Source: Tenderia sp965602225 (GTDB lineage: Bacteria > Pseudomonadota > Gammaproteobacteria > Tenderiales > Tenderiaceae). From it: a DNA stretch of 64,000 nucleotides. Positions 16,364-25,285 of this stretch are shown one piece after another (the stretch's first letter is position 1; every line of letters starts with the position of its first letter). The position numbers and the translations under genes were made by a program. A model generated the notes under the pieces. It was given only the letters and a program-made list of their open reading frames with translations, made no database searches and was not told where the DNA came from. The stretch is taken from the NCBI GenBank assembly GCA_965602225.1, contig CBFCYE010000003.1:1-64000 (forward strand), read 5' to 3'.

Positions 16364-18238
16364 ATGAAATACAAGACCTTTACAACTACGAGTAGCGTGC
16401 TCGCGCTTATGCTTGCTGCCGGTACTGCACAATCAGCCGTATCAAGCGTTATCACTGATACCAGCACAATCACCCAGCTAACAGACTTCCCATCCACTGG
16501 CTTCCCAACATCCGAGGCAACTGATCCAGATATTTCCAAAGATGGAAGCACGGTTGTATTTATCTCTTATGCAGATCTGACTGGCCAGGGAAATAATCCG
16601 GACAACCTGGCCAATGTTTTTGTAATGAACTCTGACGGCAGCGATCTGCGTCAACTCACCTCGGCTACTCTCGATCCAACTCACCTAACAGATATTCCCT
16701 ACTACACCACTGCACCACGAGTTTCTGCCGATGGCAGTGTAGTGGTCTTTGCCTCAACCAACGACCTGACTGGTGAAAATCCACCTGAAATGGTGATAGA
16801 CCCTAATTTTCCTGACTATCCCCCATATCCTCTCCCTAACTATCAGATCTTCGTCATGAACACTGATGGCACCGGATTGAAACAGCTAACTCATGGCACA
16901 GGCGGAAATTCCAAGGTGCCAAGAATCTCTCAGGCCGGCGATATAATCGCCTTTGAGTCGACTCAGGATTTGACCGGCGACAATAATGACTTGATTCATT
17001 ACCAAACACCCCCTGCCCTAGAAAAAGATAGAAAATCCACTGTTCTCTATACCGATAAGTATGTTGAAAACACCAAAGAGATCTTTGTCATCAAGGCTGA
17101 TGGTAGCAACCTAACCCAGATTACCAAAAGCCCACCAAAGCCTCCTGGTCGTAACATTAGAAACGATGAGTCTCGTAATGTTTCTATCTCTGGCGACGGC
17201 AAAATTGTTGCCTTTGATTCATTCGCTGACCTTATCCCTGGCGGCAATGACGACTGGAGCAATGAAATATTTGTTTTTGACCTAGCCAGTTACTGGCAAG
17301 ACGAAGCCACTGTTGCAGATCATACTGACTATACAATTCAGGTCACTGATACCGACATCGATGCCGAGTTCCATATCGGCGCGGAAGACTCGTTTGAGCC
17401 TAGCCTTGATTACGACGGCAGCACAATCGCCTTCTCCGCCTGTATCAATCCAAATGGCGAAGGCATTCTGAAACCAGACAGAACCATCCTTGGCGACAAT
17501 CCATTTCTGCCTGACGTAATCTTTTATGCCGAACTCGATATCGCTAACCGAGCAGTTATTCCAGACGAAGATGGTAACAACATCACCCAATTGACCTTCA
17601 GTGATGACCCCGACGCATATGTTGGTGACCCTGATGACTGGACAAACATCGATGACGATGCCCACTGGCCAGAAATCAGCGATGATGGTCGCCGAATTGT
17701 CTTCGGTTCGCGCTCACGTGCCGACATCATCAATGAAGACAACAAGTATGAAATGGCCATGATTGATCTCGATGCCCCACTCGGTCCCGATGATGCTCCA
17801 GTGGTTGATCAGCTGACCTTTAACAGCATCACAAGCGGTCCCTACGTACTGCAACTAAGCTTTGACAGTGAAGATGGTGCCAGACTACGCCCCAGTATCA
17901 GCGCAGATGCCAGCAAAATAGTTTTACGCAACGACTCTGATTTAACCGGTGGTAATCCAGATGAGTACAGCGAAATCTTCATGGTCGAACCTACGTATAT
18001 AAACTTCCCATCAACACCAGACACTGAAGAGACTCCTGCTGAAGAAGCTACTAATGATGACAATACAGTTGTAGATACTCAGCCTGAAGGCACCGCTACG
18101 GATAACAACAATCAATCTACCACCACAGATGATGACGCTAATGATAAGTCCGGCGGAGCAGCGGCCTTTGGTTTTTCTGAAATAACGCTAGCACTGTTTT
18201 CTGTGGGTGGTTTATTTTTACGGCGCCGACGCCGTTAA
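16364..18238 (+). CDS. Exported TolB-like beta-propeller protein with GlyGly-CTERM-like tail (1)
   Basis: This 624-aa protein has a signal peptide (about 1-25, TAQSA) and a series of PD40/WD40-like repeats with the signature F-V-M-N-x-D-G-x-x-L-x-Q-L-T alternating with S-x-D-G-x-x-V-x-F. This is the layout of TolB-type propellers. An Asp/Thr/Asn-rich linker (about 545-595) leads to a C-terminal signal: SGGAAAFGFSE, a hydrophobic stretch (ITLALFSVGGLFL) and RRRRR. That is the tripartite form of GlyGly-CTERM signals processed by rhombosortase in gammaproteobacteria and sent out by type II secretion. No rhombosortase gene is in the window. It is paired with a paralogue directly downstream. Confidence 0.82.
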   Translation: MKYKTFTTTSSVLALMLAAGTAQSAVSSVITDTSTITQLTDFPSTGFPTSEATDPDISKDGSTVVFISYADLTGQGNNPDNLANVFVMNSDGSDLRQLTSATLDPTHLTDIPYYTTAPRVSADGSVVVFASTNDLTGENPPEMVIDPNFPDYPPYPLPNYQIFVMNTDGTGLKQLTHGTGGNSKVPRISQAGDIIAFESTQDLTGDNNDLIHYQTPPALEKDRKSTVLYTDKYVENTKEIFVIKADGSNLTQITKSPPKPPGRNIRNDESRNVSISGDGKIVAFDSFADLIPGGNDDWSNEIFVFDLASYWQDEATVADHTDYTIQVTDTDIDAEFHIGAEDSFEPSLDYDGSTIAFSACINPNGEGILKPDRTILGDNPFLPDVIFYAELDIANRAVIPDEDGNNITQLTFSDDPDAYVGDPDDWTNIDDDAHWPEISDDGRRIVFGSRSRADIINEDNKYEMAMIDLDAPLGPDDAPVVDQLTFNSITSGPYVLQLSFDSEDGARLRPSISADASKIVLRNDSDLTGGNPDEYSEIFMVEPTYINFPSTPDTEETPAEEATNDDNTVVDTQPEGTATDNNNQSTTTDDDANDKSGGAAAFGFSEITLALFSVGGLFLRRRRR

Positions 18239-18248
18239 TCGTGAATAA

Positions 18249-18280
18249 AGGGTAAGGCATTCTGTGTCTTACCCTGTTTT
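18249..18280 (+). terminator. Rho-independent terminator after propeller gene 1
   Basis: An 8-bp stem, AGGGTAAG (18249-18256) with CTTACCCT (18268-18275), is followed by G and TTTT. The stem resembles that of the terminator after the second propeller gene, so the pair was probably duplicated together with its terminator. Confidence 0.65.
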
Positions 18281-18431
18281 ATTAGTTAAGCAGGTCTATT
18301 TTTTACTAACAATCACCAGCCTCAAATCACAAGCTAATAATAGCGCTTATCTTTGTACTCAAAAAAAGATTAGCGCATAAGCATTTTGATGCCAAAAAAC
18401 CATTTCATAAGTAGAAGTAAGGCAATTAATA

Positions 18432-20315
18432 ATGAACCATCATTCACCAACTGTTTTAAGCGCCATAACAGCTACACTGCTATTTACTAGTGGCTCTGCC
18501 ATGGCGGAGTTGAGCAACGTAAGCACTGCCACTAGCACAATCACCCAGATGACTGACTATGTAAAACCACCCGAATTTGACGATGATTTAGATGCTCGTG
18601 ACCAAAACATTTCTAATGATGGCAACAAAGTTATATTTGTCTCTACTGCTGACCTTACAGGACAAGGGACTAATCCGGATAATTTGGAAAACCTGTTTGT
18701 CATGAACATAGACGGCACTGGGCTGCGCCAACTAACTCATGTGACCATCAATACAACCTATCCTAACGGTTACGACGCCGAAAACGATATTGAATACAGC
18801 ATCAAGTATCACATTAGGAAACCACAATTATCGGCCGATGGCAGTGTGGTTGTGTTTGCCTCAACGAATAATTTTCTTTTTGATGAAGAGGGAAACCCAT
18901 TAAATCTACCAGGCGAAGCAATTGAAAGTTATCCGGGTTCTCCTGACTACACCTACATGACGACTTATAACCAGATTTTCGTCATGAATACCGATGGAAC
19001 GGGGCTTAAGCAGTTAACCAATGCTAATGGCAACTCAATAACACCTAGCATCTCTCATGCTGGTGATGTTGTTGTCTTCATGTCTGATGCTGACCTGGTT
19101 GGCGAAAACAGTGATGGCAATTTTGAGGTCTATGCAGCAAAAACTGATGGCAGCCGTCTCAGCCAAATTACTAGAAGCGTTGGCAATCCATTGAAGAGAC
19201 ACGACTCTCGTGATCCAGATATTTCAGGTGATGGCACAACCGTAGCCTTTGACTCTTATGTCGACCTTATTCCACCTTTGAATGATGATCTGAGCGACGA
19301 GATTTTTGTATTTGATCTGGTGGGTTTCTGGCGCAATGATGCGGCCACTGCAGACCATTCAAACTACACTGTTCAAATCACTAACTCTGACATTGATCAT
19401 CCAGACCATTCTGTTGAAGAGAACTCATTTGAAGCAAGCCTATCTTACGATGGTAGCTGGGTAGCCTTTGCCGCTTGTATTAACCCCGGCGCTGAAGGTA
19501 TCTACAAAGAAGATAGAACAGTCCTTGGCAATAACCCTTACCTGCCTGACGTACTTTATATTGCCAAACGCGACGGCACAGAATTAACACAATTGACCTT
19601 TAGCGATGACCCCGATGCGTATACCGATGAGCCGGAAGAGTCCACCTGGACGCAAAATGACGATGATATTCAACGCCCACAAATCAGTGACGACGGTCGT
19701 CGCATAGTCTTCGCTTCACGCTCGCGCGTTGACATCATTAACGAAGAAAACAATTTCGAAATTGCCATGATCGACCTAGATGCACCGTCGGGACCAGATG
19801 GCAGGCCTGATGTGGAGCAGCTTACACATAGCACGCTCAACAGTGGACCTTACGTACTACAACTGAGCTTTGAAAACACAGATGGTCGAAAATTTGACCC
19901 AAAAATTTCAGGCAATGCTGGCAAGATTTTATTCCGGGCCGACTCAAATTTTACGGGTAGTAACCCGGACGAAAACAAAGAGGTCTACATGATCGAACCG
20001 GACTACATCAAAGAGGAAGAATGGACTGCCAACCTAGGCACTCCACTTGATGACAGTCCGGTTGAAGAGACTTCGACTGAAGAAGCTACTAATGATGACA
20101 ATACAGTTGTAGATACTCAGCCTGAAGACACCGCTACGGATAACAACAATCAATCTACCACCACAAATAATGAAGTAGCACCAGTAACATCAGATACTGA
20201 AAAAAGCTTGGATAACGCTAATGATAAGTCCGGCGGAGCAGCTGCCTTTGGTTTCTCAGAAATACTGCTTGCCCTGCTTTGTTTAGGTGGTCTTGGCTCA
20301 CGCCGTCGCCACTAG
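18432..20315 (+). CDS. Exported TolB-like beta-propeller protein with GlyGly-CTERM-like tail (2)
   Basis: This 627-aa paralogue of the preceding gene has the same order of parts: signal peptide (to about residue 25, SAMA-E), PD40 repeats (LFVMNIDGTGLRQLT, IFVMNTDGTGLKQLT, and others), a Thr/Asp-rich linker and the tail SGGAAAFGFSE-ILLALLCLGGLG-SRRRH. The propeller parts have diverged, but the linker DNA is almost identical to that of copy 1 over 87 bp (20079-20165 against 18041-18127, one mismatch), which points to recent exchange between the copies. A possible role is a surface or secreted propeller binding ligand or polymer; none is shown. It has its own upstream gap of 193 bp, in which no clear promoter is seen. 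Confidence 0.82.
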   Translation: MNHHSPTVLSAITATLLFTSGSAMAELSNVSTATSTITQMTDYVKPPEFDDDLDARDQNISNDGNKVIFVSTADLTGQGTNPDNLENLFVMNIDGTGLRQLTHVTINTTYPNGYDAENDIEYSIKYHIRKPQLSADGSVVVFASTNNFLFDEEGNPLNLPGEAIESYPGSPDYTYMTTYNQIFVMNTDGTGLKQLTNANGNSITPSISHAGDVVVFMSDADLVGENSDGNFEVYAAKTDGSRLSQITRSVGNPLKRHDSRDPDISGDGTTVAFDSYVDLIPPLNDDLSDEIFVFDLVGFWRNDAATADHSNYTVQITNSDIDHPDHSVEENSFEASLSYDGSWVAFAACINPGAEGIYKEDRTVLGNNPYLPDVLYIAKRDGTELTQLTFSDDPDAYTDEPEESTWTQNDDDIQRPQISDDGRRIVFASRSRVDIINEENNFEIAMIDLDAPSGPDGRPDVEQLTHSTLNSGPYVLQLSFENTDGRKFDPKISGNAGKILFRADSNFTGSNPDENKEVYMIEPDYIKEEEWTANLGTPLDDSPVEETSTEEATNDDNTVVDTQPEDTATDNNNQSTTTNNEVAPVTSDTEKSLDNANDKSGGAAAFGFSEILLALLCLGGLGSRRRH

Positions 20316-20320
20316 ACCGA

Positions 20321-20357
20321 AAAAGGGTAAGGCATTGCAATGCCTTACCCTTTTTTT
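20321..20357 (+). terminator. Strong palindromic terminator after propeller gene 2
   Basis: A perfect 34-bp palindrome (20321-20354) has arms AAAAGGGTAAGGCATTG and its complement, with a T-run to 20357. It begins 6 bp after the stop codon and, being flanked by A and T runs, could end transcription from both sides. The stem is an extended version of that at 18249. Confidence 0.9.
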
Positions 20358-20407
20358 ACGGTCATTATTTTTTCCTCAGAGATCAAATCAACAACGCTAA
20401 CCTGTTA

Positions 20408-20633
20408 CTAAGCAGCAAAGTATTTTTCAGCCAAGCAAAAGGGATCAGTATCAACACCTATCAGGCTCGGCTCTTACTTATTGAACCTTTTGCAAATTAA
20501 TGGCTATCGCAGCATCCACATTAACCGCCTCTATGAACAAATGGTAGGCGAATTTTCTTCCCAGTATTCTCCGTGGACTGACAAGGCACTGGTGCTGGGG
20601 ATAGGCAGCGGAGCGGCCGCAGCAACACAATGA
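20408..20633 (+). pseudogene. Remnant of a methyltransferase/polyamine-synthase-like gene
   Basis: A frame with no start codon is open from just after a TAA near 20407 to the TGA at 20633. It ends with NRLYEQMVGEF, then SPWTDKALVLGIGSGAAAA, like the region around the S-adenosyl-methionine-binding glycine loop of spermidine-synthase-fold proteins. The frame stops abruptly right after the loop, with the rest of the domain missing. I read it as the stump of a deleted gene between the propeller terminator and the haloperoxidase gene. The evidence is one motif, so confidence is low. The rest of the gap holds only the terminator. Confidence 0.35.
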
Positions 20634-20653
20634 AGTTCAGCACTATTCTAGTG

Positions 20654-22606
20654 CTAATCTCCAAAATATTGCTCGGCCAGATTAAAGGCATCTACGCCAA
20701 TCTGCACCCCCATCAAACGACCGGGAATATCATCTGCTGGTGGGTGGATACCGCCCCAAATACGCGACAGGCTGCATTGGTCTGAGGCATCACGGTAAGT
20801 CGCCCATTGCAAGGTGATATCGACGCTGGGCCCCCTCTCAAAAACTAAAAAGTCGTCCTTTGGTGCTTCAAATTCTCCCATCCCACCTGGAAAATAGGCA
20901 TCCCCCGTTAAAAGGGTCAACACTTCTGCAGCGGCACGTGAATAGGTCGAGTGGCCTGAAATGTAACCAGCAAACGGAGGTGTTACAAATGAGGGCCGCT
21001 GATAAGGCCACCAGTTCTCAGCCAAGATCCAATCGACCGCGCCAATATAAGTTGCTGGATTAGGAATGTAATCAGGACCACGCCAAGCATACACCTTAAT
21101 TTTGCCAACATTTTCTGCAGCCTGGCCTGCCAGCGGATCACCCAGTAATACCAGCTCTATCAGACCAGGAATCAACGGCAAACCGCCAACGTGATATGAG
21201 GGAGCACTTGAGTTAGAACTTTGGCCCAACTCAGCCATTGCCCGAATAGCCGAAACTGGCCGGATATAGTCATACCAGCCCTTTATGCCCCATGCCGTTA
21301 CAGCAGAATCCTGCATGGCCCCGGCCAATGCGAAATAGCCCTTGATATCCCATTCCAAGTCATCGAGCACAGGGCCCTGACCGCGCAAGCGTTTCTCCAA
21401 TTCAGGTTGATCATTGACATGATTGAGTAACGTAAACCAGTGGCCTGGAGGCGTTTCGGAGTCAGGCCCATCAGCCCAAAACTCCGCCAGGACACGGGCA
21501 TAATCGGCACGCGGCACTACATTCGGCGCATAAGGTTCGCCAGTGTAGGGATTCACTGTGTGCCCGGTGCTAGGGTCACCGCCGTTCATCAGGTCATAAA
21601 AGTTCGCATACTCTGCCCTTGATTGCGGCAGGCTCTGGTTGTTGCCGCTGGCACCCGGCGAGATGTCCAACATCACCCCATCTAGCGGATTAAGATGCGA
21701 TGACCAGGCCAATACCAGGGAAAAATTCCACTGGTACTCTTCAGTTTCTGCGCCGCCATTAACAGTATCAATATAGGGTGGCGCACCCGGATCATGATAG
21801 ACCCAGTAATCAAAACCATCGCGGGGGTTAATGGTTAAATCCGCATCAGTCAACGCAAATGCCGCAACACTGCCCCACTCCGGCCCAACAAATTCCGGTG
21901 TAGACGCACCGATCTGATTGCCCGACTGATCAATAAAGTTGTCCAGCGACAAAGGCTGCCAGCGATTTAGATCAACGATGTCTGGGTTTCCTGCTGCTGA
22001 AGGTGCCAGCGGTGGATTGACCGGCGCATATGACTGAATAGCATAGGCATTCGCCTCGTTGGCACCATCTTGCAGGCCATAATTAATCATACACTCGGCA
22101 ATATAATTACCCAGCGCGGGAGCAGAACCCGTTGAATAATCCGTCGATGTTAGCGATGGGGCATAACCCAACGCTGTCATCAAATCGTCAAACACTTGTT
22201 GTGACTCAACCGCGCCTGGCGAATCGGAAAAACGGTGTGACAACACCCTATAGGCCGCATAGCTAATCGCCTGCTGGCGAGCTATTTTTTTGAATAATGG
22301 ATTCGGCATACCCGTAAAACTGCAGCTAAAACCATTGACCGTCTTACCCAATAAATAGGGTTGGGCAACACCATCAAAAGCAGCCCAGGCGTCATACATC
22401 ACTGTTGAGGTGTGAAACAGATTACGGGCATGCACAGTCGGCCGGGCAAAATCCTTCCTGATGGCGGACAACAGTGCCTCGTTCCATTGTCTGGCGACAG
22501 ATTGTCCGCCCTGCTGATTGTTTTCGTTATTTAAAAAACAACTGGTTAGAAGCAGACTAACTGACAAGGCTACCAACAACCGTATACATCTGTTGAATTT
22601 ATTCAA
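20654..22606 (-). CDS. Vanadium-dependent haloperoxidase-type lipoprotein (PAP2 superfamily)
   Basis: This 650-aa protein starts with a lipoprotein signal (LLTSC, Cys22), so it is probably membrane-anchored on the periplasmic side or at the surface. The three vanadate/phosphate-binding motifs of the haloperoxidase/acid phosphatase superfamily are all present: KGWYDYIRP (K-x6-RP), ISGHSTYSRA (SGH) and SRIWGGIHPPADD (SR-x3-GxH-x3-D). Length and the spacing of the motifs fit bacterial vanadium haloperoxidase-like proteins. Halide specificity, or whether it acts as a phosphatase, cannot be told from the sequence. It is a single gene with a 47-bp gap to the end of the terminal dead frame and 106 bp from rmuC upstream. 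Confidence 0.85.
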   Translation of the reverse strand: MNKFNRCIRLLVALSVSLLLTSCFLNNENNQQGGQSVARQWNEALLSAIRKDFARPTVHARNLFHTSTVMYDAWAAFDGVAQPYLLGKTVNGFSCSFTGMPNPLFKKIARQQAISYAAYRVLSHRFSDSPGAVESQQVFDDLMTALGYAPSLTSTDYSTGSAPALGNYIAECMINYGLQDGANEANAYAIQSYAPVNPPLAPSAAGNPDIVDLNRWQPLSLDNFIDQSGNQIGASTPEFVGPEWGSVAAFALTDADLTINPRDGFDYWVYHDPGAPPYIDTVNGGAETEEYQWNFSLVLAWSSHLNPLDGVMLDISPGASGNNQSLPQSRAEYANFYDLMNGGDPSTGHTVNPYTGEPYAPNVVPRADYARVLAEFWADGPDSETPPGHWFTLLNHVNDQPELEKRLRGQGPVLDDLEWDIKGYFALAGAMQDSAVTAWGIKGWYDYIRPVSAIRAMAELGQSSNSSAPSYHVGGLPLIPGLIELVLLGDPLAGQAAENVGKIKVYAWRGPDYIPNPATYIGAVDWILAENWWPYQRPSFVTPPFAGYISGHSTYSRAAAEVLTLLTGDAYFPGGMGEFEAPKDDFLVFERGPSVDITLQWATYRDASDQCSLSRIWGGIHPPADDIPGRLMGVQIGVDAFNLAEQYFGD

Positions 22607-22712
22607 ACTCGCCTACCTGCACTGAAAACAATTCTCTCGACCCGCAGCACATTAGGGTCATGAATGAACCAGAACTTAATACAGACTTAAACAACCTTTA
22701 ATTATACGTTCT

Positions 22713-24044
22713 TTATTCTGCCGTATTGGATTCCAACAATAGTTTGTCATTAAGCGATTTTTTGGCCTTAGCACCGAGTTTTTTAAGATTTTCAGTTCGA
22801 CCAACCAGGTTACCCTTGCCATCCACCAAGCGCTTACGGGCGGTCTGATAGGCATCAGTGGCCTTGCCAAGTTTGTCACCAATGTCATCCATGGACTGTA
22901 CGAACAGCACGAACTGGTCATAGAGGTTGCCGGCCTTTTCGGCGATCTCCAGCGCGTTGAGGTTTTGATATTCATAGCGCCAGATGTTGTGCACGGTTTT
23001 AAGTGTGGCCAACAATGTGGTGGGGCTGACGACAATGATGTTTTTATCAAAGGCCTCACGGAAGATCTCACGGTCGTTTTCCACCGCGGTGATAAATGCC
23101 GATTCGATAGGCACAAACAGCAGAACGAAATCGAGTGATTTGATACCGGGCAGATCTTCATAATTTTTAACGCTGAGACCCTTGATGTGAGCCTTGAGTG
23201 AGGCGATGTGCTCCTTCAAATCAGATTGACGTTGTTGCTCATCATCACCGGAACAATAACGCTCATAGGCGGTGAGTGAGACCTTGGAGTCAATGATAAT
23301 GTCCTTGCCTTCAGGCAGGTGGACAATCACATCCGGGCGCAGCCGTTTACCCTCCTCGCTGGTGAAGGTGCCCTGAGTTTCGTATTCGCGACCATTGTGC
23401 AGGCCGGACTCTTCCAAGACTCTTTCAAGGATCACTTCGCCCCAGGTGCCCTGGGTCTTGGTCTGGCCCTTGAGGGCGTTGGTCAGGTTAATGGCATCAT
23501 CGCTGATCTTTTGATTGAGATCCTTGAGGTGTTTGATCTCATGAAACAGGGAGACGCGATCCTTGGACTCTTTTTCGTAGACATCCTCAACCTTGCGCCT
23601 GAAATCACCCAACTGTTCACGCAGCGGTTTGAGCACCTGATCGATGTTTTGCTGGTTTTGTTCGGTGAACTTGAGGCTCTTTTCTTCAAGGATCTTGTTG
23701 GCCAGATTCTGGAATTCATAGGTGAGCTGGCCCTTGGCTTGGTCCAGCAGTTTTAATTTTTCGGCGGACTGCTTACGCTCTTCATCCAGTTGGGTTTCGA
23801 GTTTAGCGATATCCGCCTTAAGCAGGCTGGCCTGTTCTTGTCGATCTTGTGACTCTTGCCCGACCTCGGTCAGCCGTTGTTCGAGTTTGCCGCTGGTTTG
23901 TTGTTCTGCCTGCAACTGGGCGCCAAGCGTCGCTAGCTGCTGTTCATCGCCACCACTGCCATGCGCCTTTAACCATAACCAGGTGACAACCGCACCAATC
24001 AGCGCACCCAGGGCGATATAAACAATTGGCAAAAGCAGATCCAC
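22713..24044 (-). CDS. rmuC: DNA recombination protein RmuC
   Basis: This 443-aa protein has one N-terminal membrane helix (residues 4-24), a long coiled coil (about 30-190, rich in Glu, Gln, Lys and Leu) and a C-terminal RmuC domain related to restriction-endonuclease folds, with LRPDVIVHLPEGKDIIIDSKVS and later DFVLLFVPIESAF. RmuC limits inversions at short inverted repeats and is a predicted nuclease. Length and domain order are normal. It is a single gene, divergent from the aminotransferase gene at 24155. Confidence 0.93.
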   Translation of the reverse strand: MDLLLPIVYIALGALIGAVVTWLWLKAHGSGGDEQQLATLGAQLQAEQQTSGKLEQRLTEVGQESQDRQEQASLLKADIAKLETQLDEERKQSAEKLKLLDQAKGQLTYEFQNLANKILEEKSLKFTEQNQQNIDQVLKPLREQLGDFRRKVEDVYEKESKDRVSLFHEIKHLKDLNQKISDDAINLTNALKGQTKTQGTWGEVILERVLEESGLHNGREYETQGTFTSEEGKRLRPDVIVHLPEGKDIIIDSKVSLTAYERYCSGDDEQQRQSDLKEHIASLKAHIKGLSVKNYEDLPGIKSLDFVLLFVPIESAFITAVENDREIFREAFDKNIIVVSPTTLLATLKTVHNIWRYEYQNLNALEIAEKAGNLYDQFVLFVQSMDDIGDKLGKATDAYQTARKRLVDGKGNLVGRTENLKKLGAKAKKSLNDKLLLESNTAE

Positions 24045-24154
24045 AGGCAGGCCTCACAACAAAAATACAATTAAAACACAGTCAAGATTGATTGGCATTA
24101 TAACAACCGAGTCATTATATTAATCAGACATATACAGAAAAAAGCTCAGAAGAT

Positions 24155-25285
24155 ATGCCTCATTCAGACAAACAAAAGTTTCCCCATCTCGCCGAGATGA
24201 TCCACCTCAATCATGCCGCTGTGGCACCCTGGCCGGCAGTGGCTCGGGATGCGGTAACGCAGTTTGCGGATGAGAATGCCCGCCTGGGTTCATCGCACTA
24301 CCCCGCCTGGCTCAAGGTAGAACAGCAACTGCGTAAGGGACTGGCAAGCCTGATCAATGCGCCCTCGACTGATGATATTGCCCTGGTCAAAAACACCTCA
24401 GAGGCGCTGTCGTTTGTCGCCTATGGTCTGGAATGGGAGGTGGGCCACAATGTTGTCTCCAGTGACCAGGAGTTTCCATCCAACCGCATCGTCTGGGAGT
24501 CACTGGAGCAGCATGGAGTTGAATTCCGTGAGGCTGATCTGAGCAGTGCCGCAACACCTGAGGATGCCCTGTTCGCCAAATGCGATCAAAACACCCGTCT
24601 GATCACCATCAGTTCGATTCAGTATGCCAGCGGTCTGCGCATGGATCTGACGCGCATCGGCCAGTTCTGCCGCGACAACGGCATCCTGTTTTGTGTTGAT
24701 GCCATTCAGAGCCTCGGCGCGGTGCAGGTTGATGCCCAGGCCATCATGGCCGATTTTGTCATGGCCGATGGCCACAAGTGGATGCTCGGGCCTGAGGGGC
24801 TAGGCATGTTTTATTGCCGCGCCGAAATTCGTGACAAACTGAAACTGACCCAATACGGCTGGCATATGGTCGACCCGTTAGGCAACTACACCTACAAGGA
24901 CTGGACGGTGGCAAAAACAGCCAGGCGGTTTGAATGCGGTAGCCCCAACATGATTGCCATTCATGCCTTGAATGCCAGTATCAAACTGTTATTAGAAACC
25001 GACATGGATAAGGTTGAAGCAGCGGTGCTAGAAAATAGTGTTTATCTGTGTGAACGCATTAATGAGATTGATGGGGTTGAGCTGCTGACCAATACGGACG
25101 CCGGTAGATATGGTGGCATTGTTAACTTCAGTTGCAAAGAGAACAACGGACTGTTTCAAGAGCTGGAAAAACATGGTGTCTTCTGCGCCCTGCGCGGTGG
25201 TGGAATCCGGTTTTCACCACATTTTTATACGCCTAAATTACAGTTAGACAAGGCATTAAAAATTATAGAAAAGTTTGTGCGCTAG
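24155..25285 (+). CDS. Class V aminotransferase (cysteine-desulfurase-like fold)
   Basis: This 376-aa PLP enzyme shows HLNHAAVAPWP near the N-terminus, the Asp-Gln pair region (CVDAIQSLGAVQVD), the cofactor lysine in ADGHKWMLGPEG, and a C-terminal domain ending in GGGIRFSPHFYT. It has no mobile cysteine loop like that of IscS or SufS near the end, so desulfurase activity is doubtful; isopenicillin-N-epimerase-like or other transaminase activity is possible. It overlaps the convergent tatD gene by 4 bp at the 3' ends. The substrate is unknown. Confidence 0.82.
   Translation: MPHSDKQKFPHLAEMIHLNHAAVAPWPAVARDAVTQFADENARLGSSHYPAWLKVEQQLRKGLASLINAPSTDDIALVKNTSEALSFVAYGLEWEVGHNVVSSDQEFPSNRIVWESLEQHGVEFREADLSSAATPEDALFAKCDQNTRLITISSIQYASGLRMDLTRIGQFCRDNGILFCVDAIQSLGAVQVDAQAIMADFVMADGHKWMLGPEGLGMFYCRAEIRDKLKLTQYGWHMVDPLGNYTYKDWTVAKTARRFECGSPNMIAIHALNASIKLLLETDMDKVEAAVLENSVYLCERINEIDGVELLTNTDAGRYGGIVNFSCKENNGLFQELEKHGVFCALRGGGIRFSPHFYTPKLQLDKALKIIEKFVR

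Noticed and set aside
20279..20500. 73-aa plus-strand ORF across the propeller gene end
   Set aside because: It starts inside the propeller gene and runs through the terminator; no domain or ribosome-binding site.
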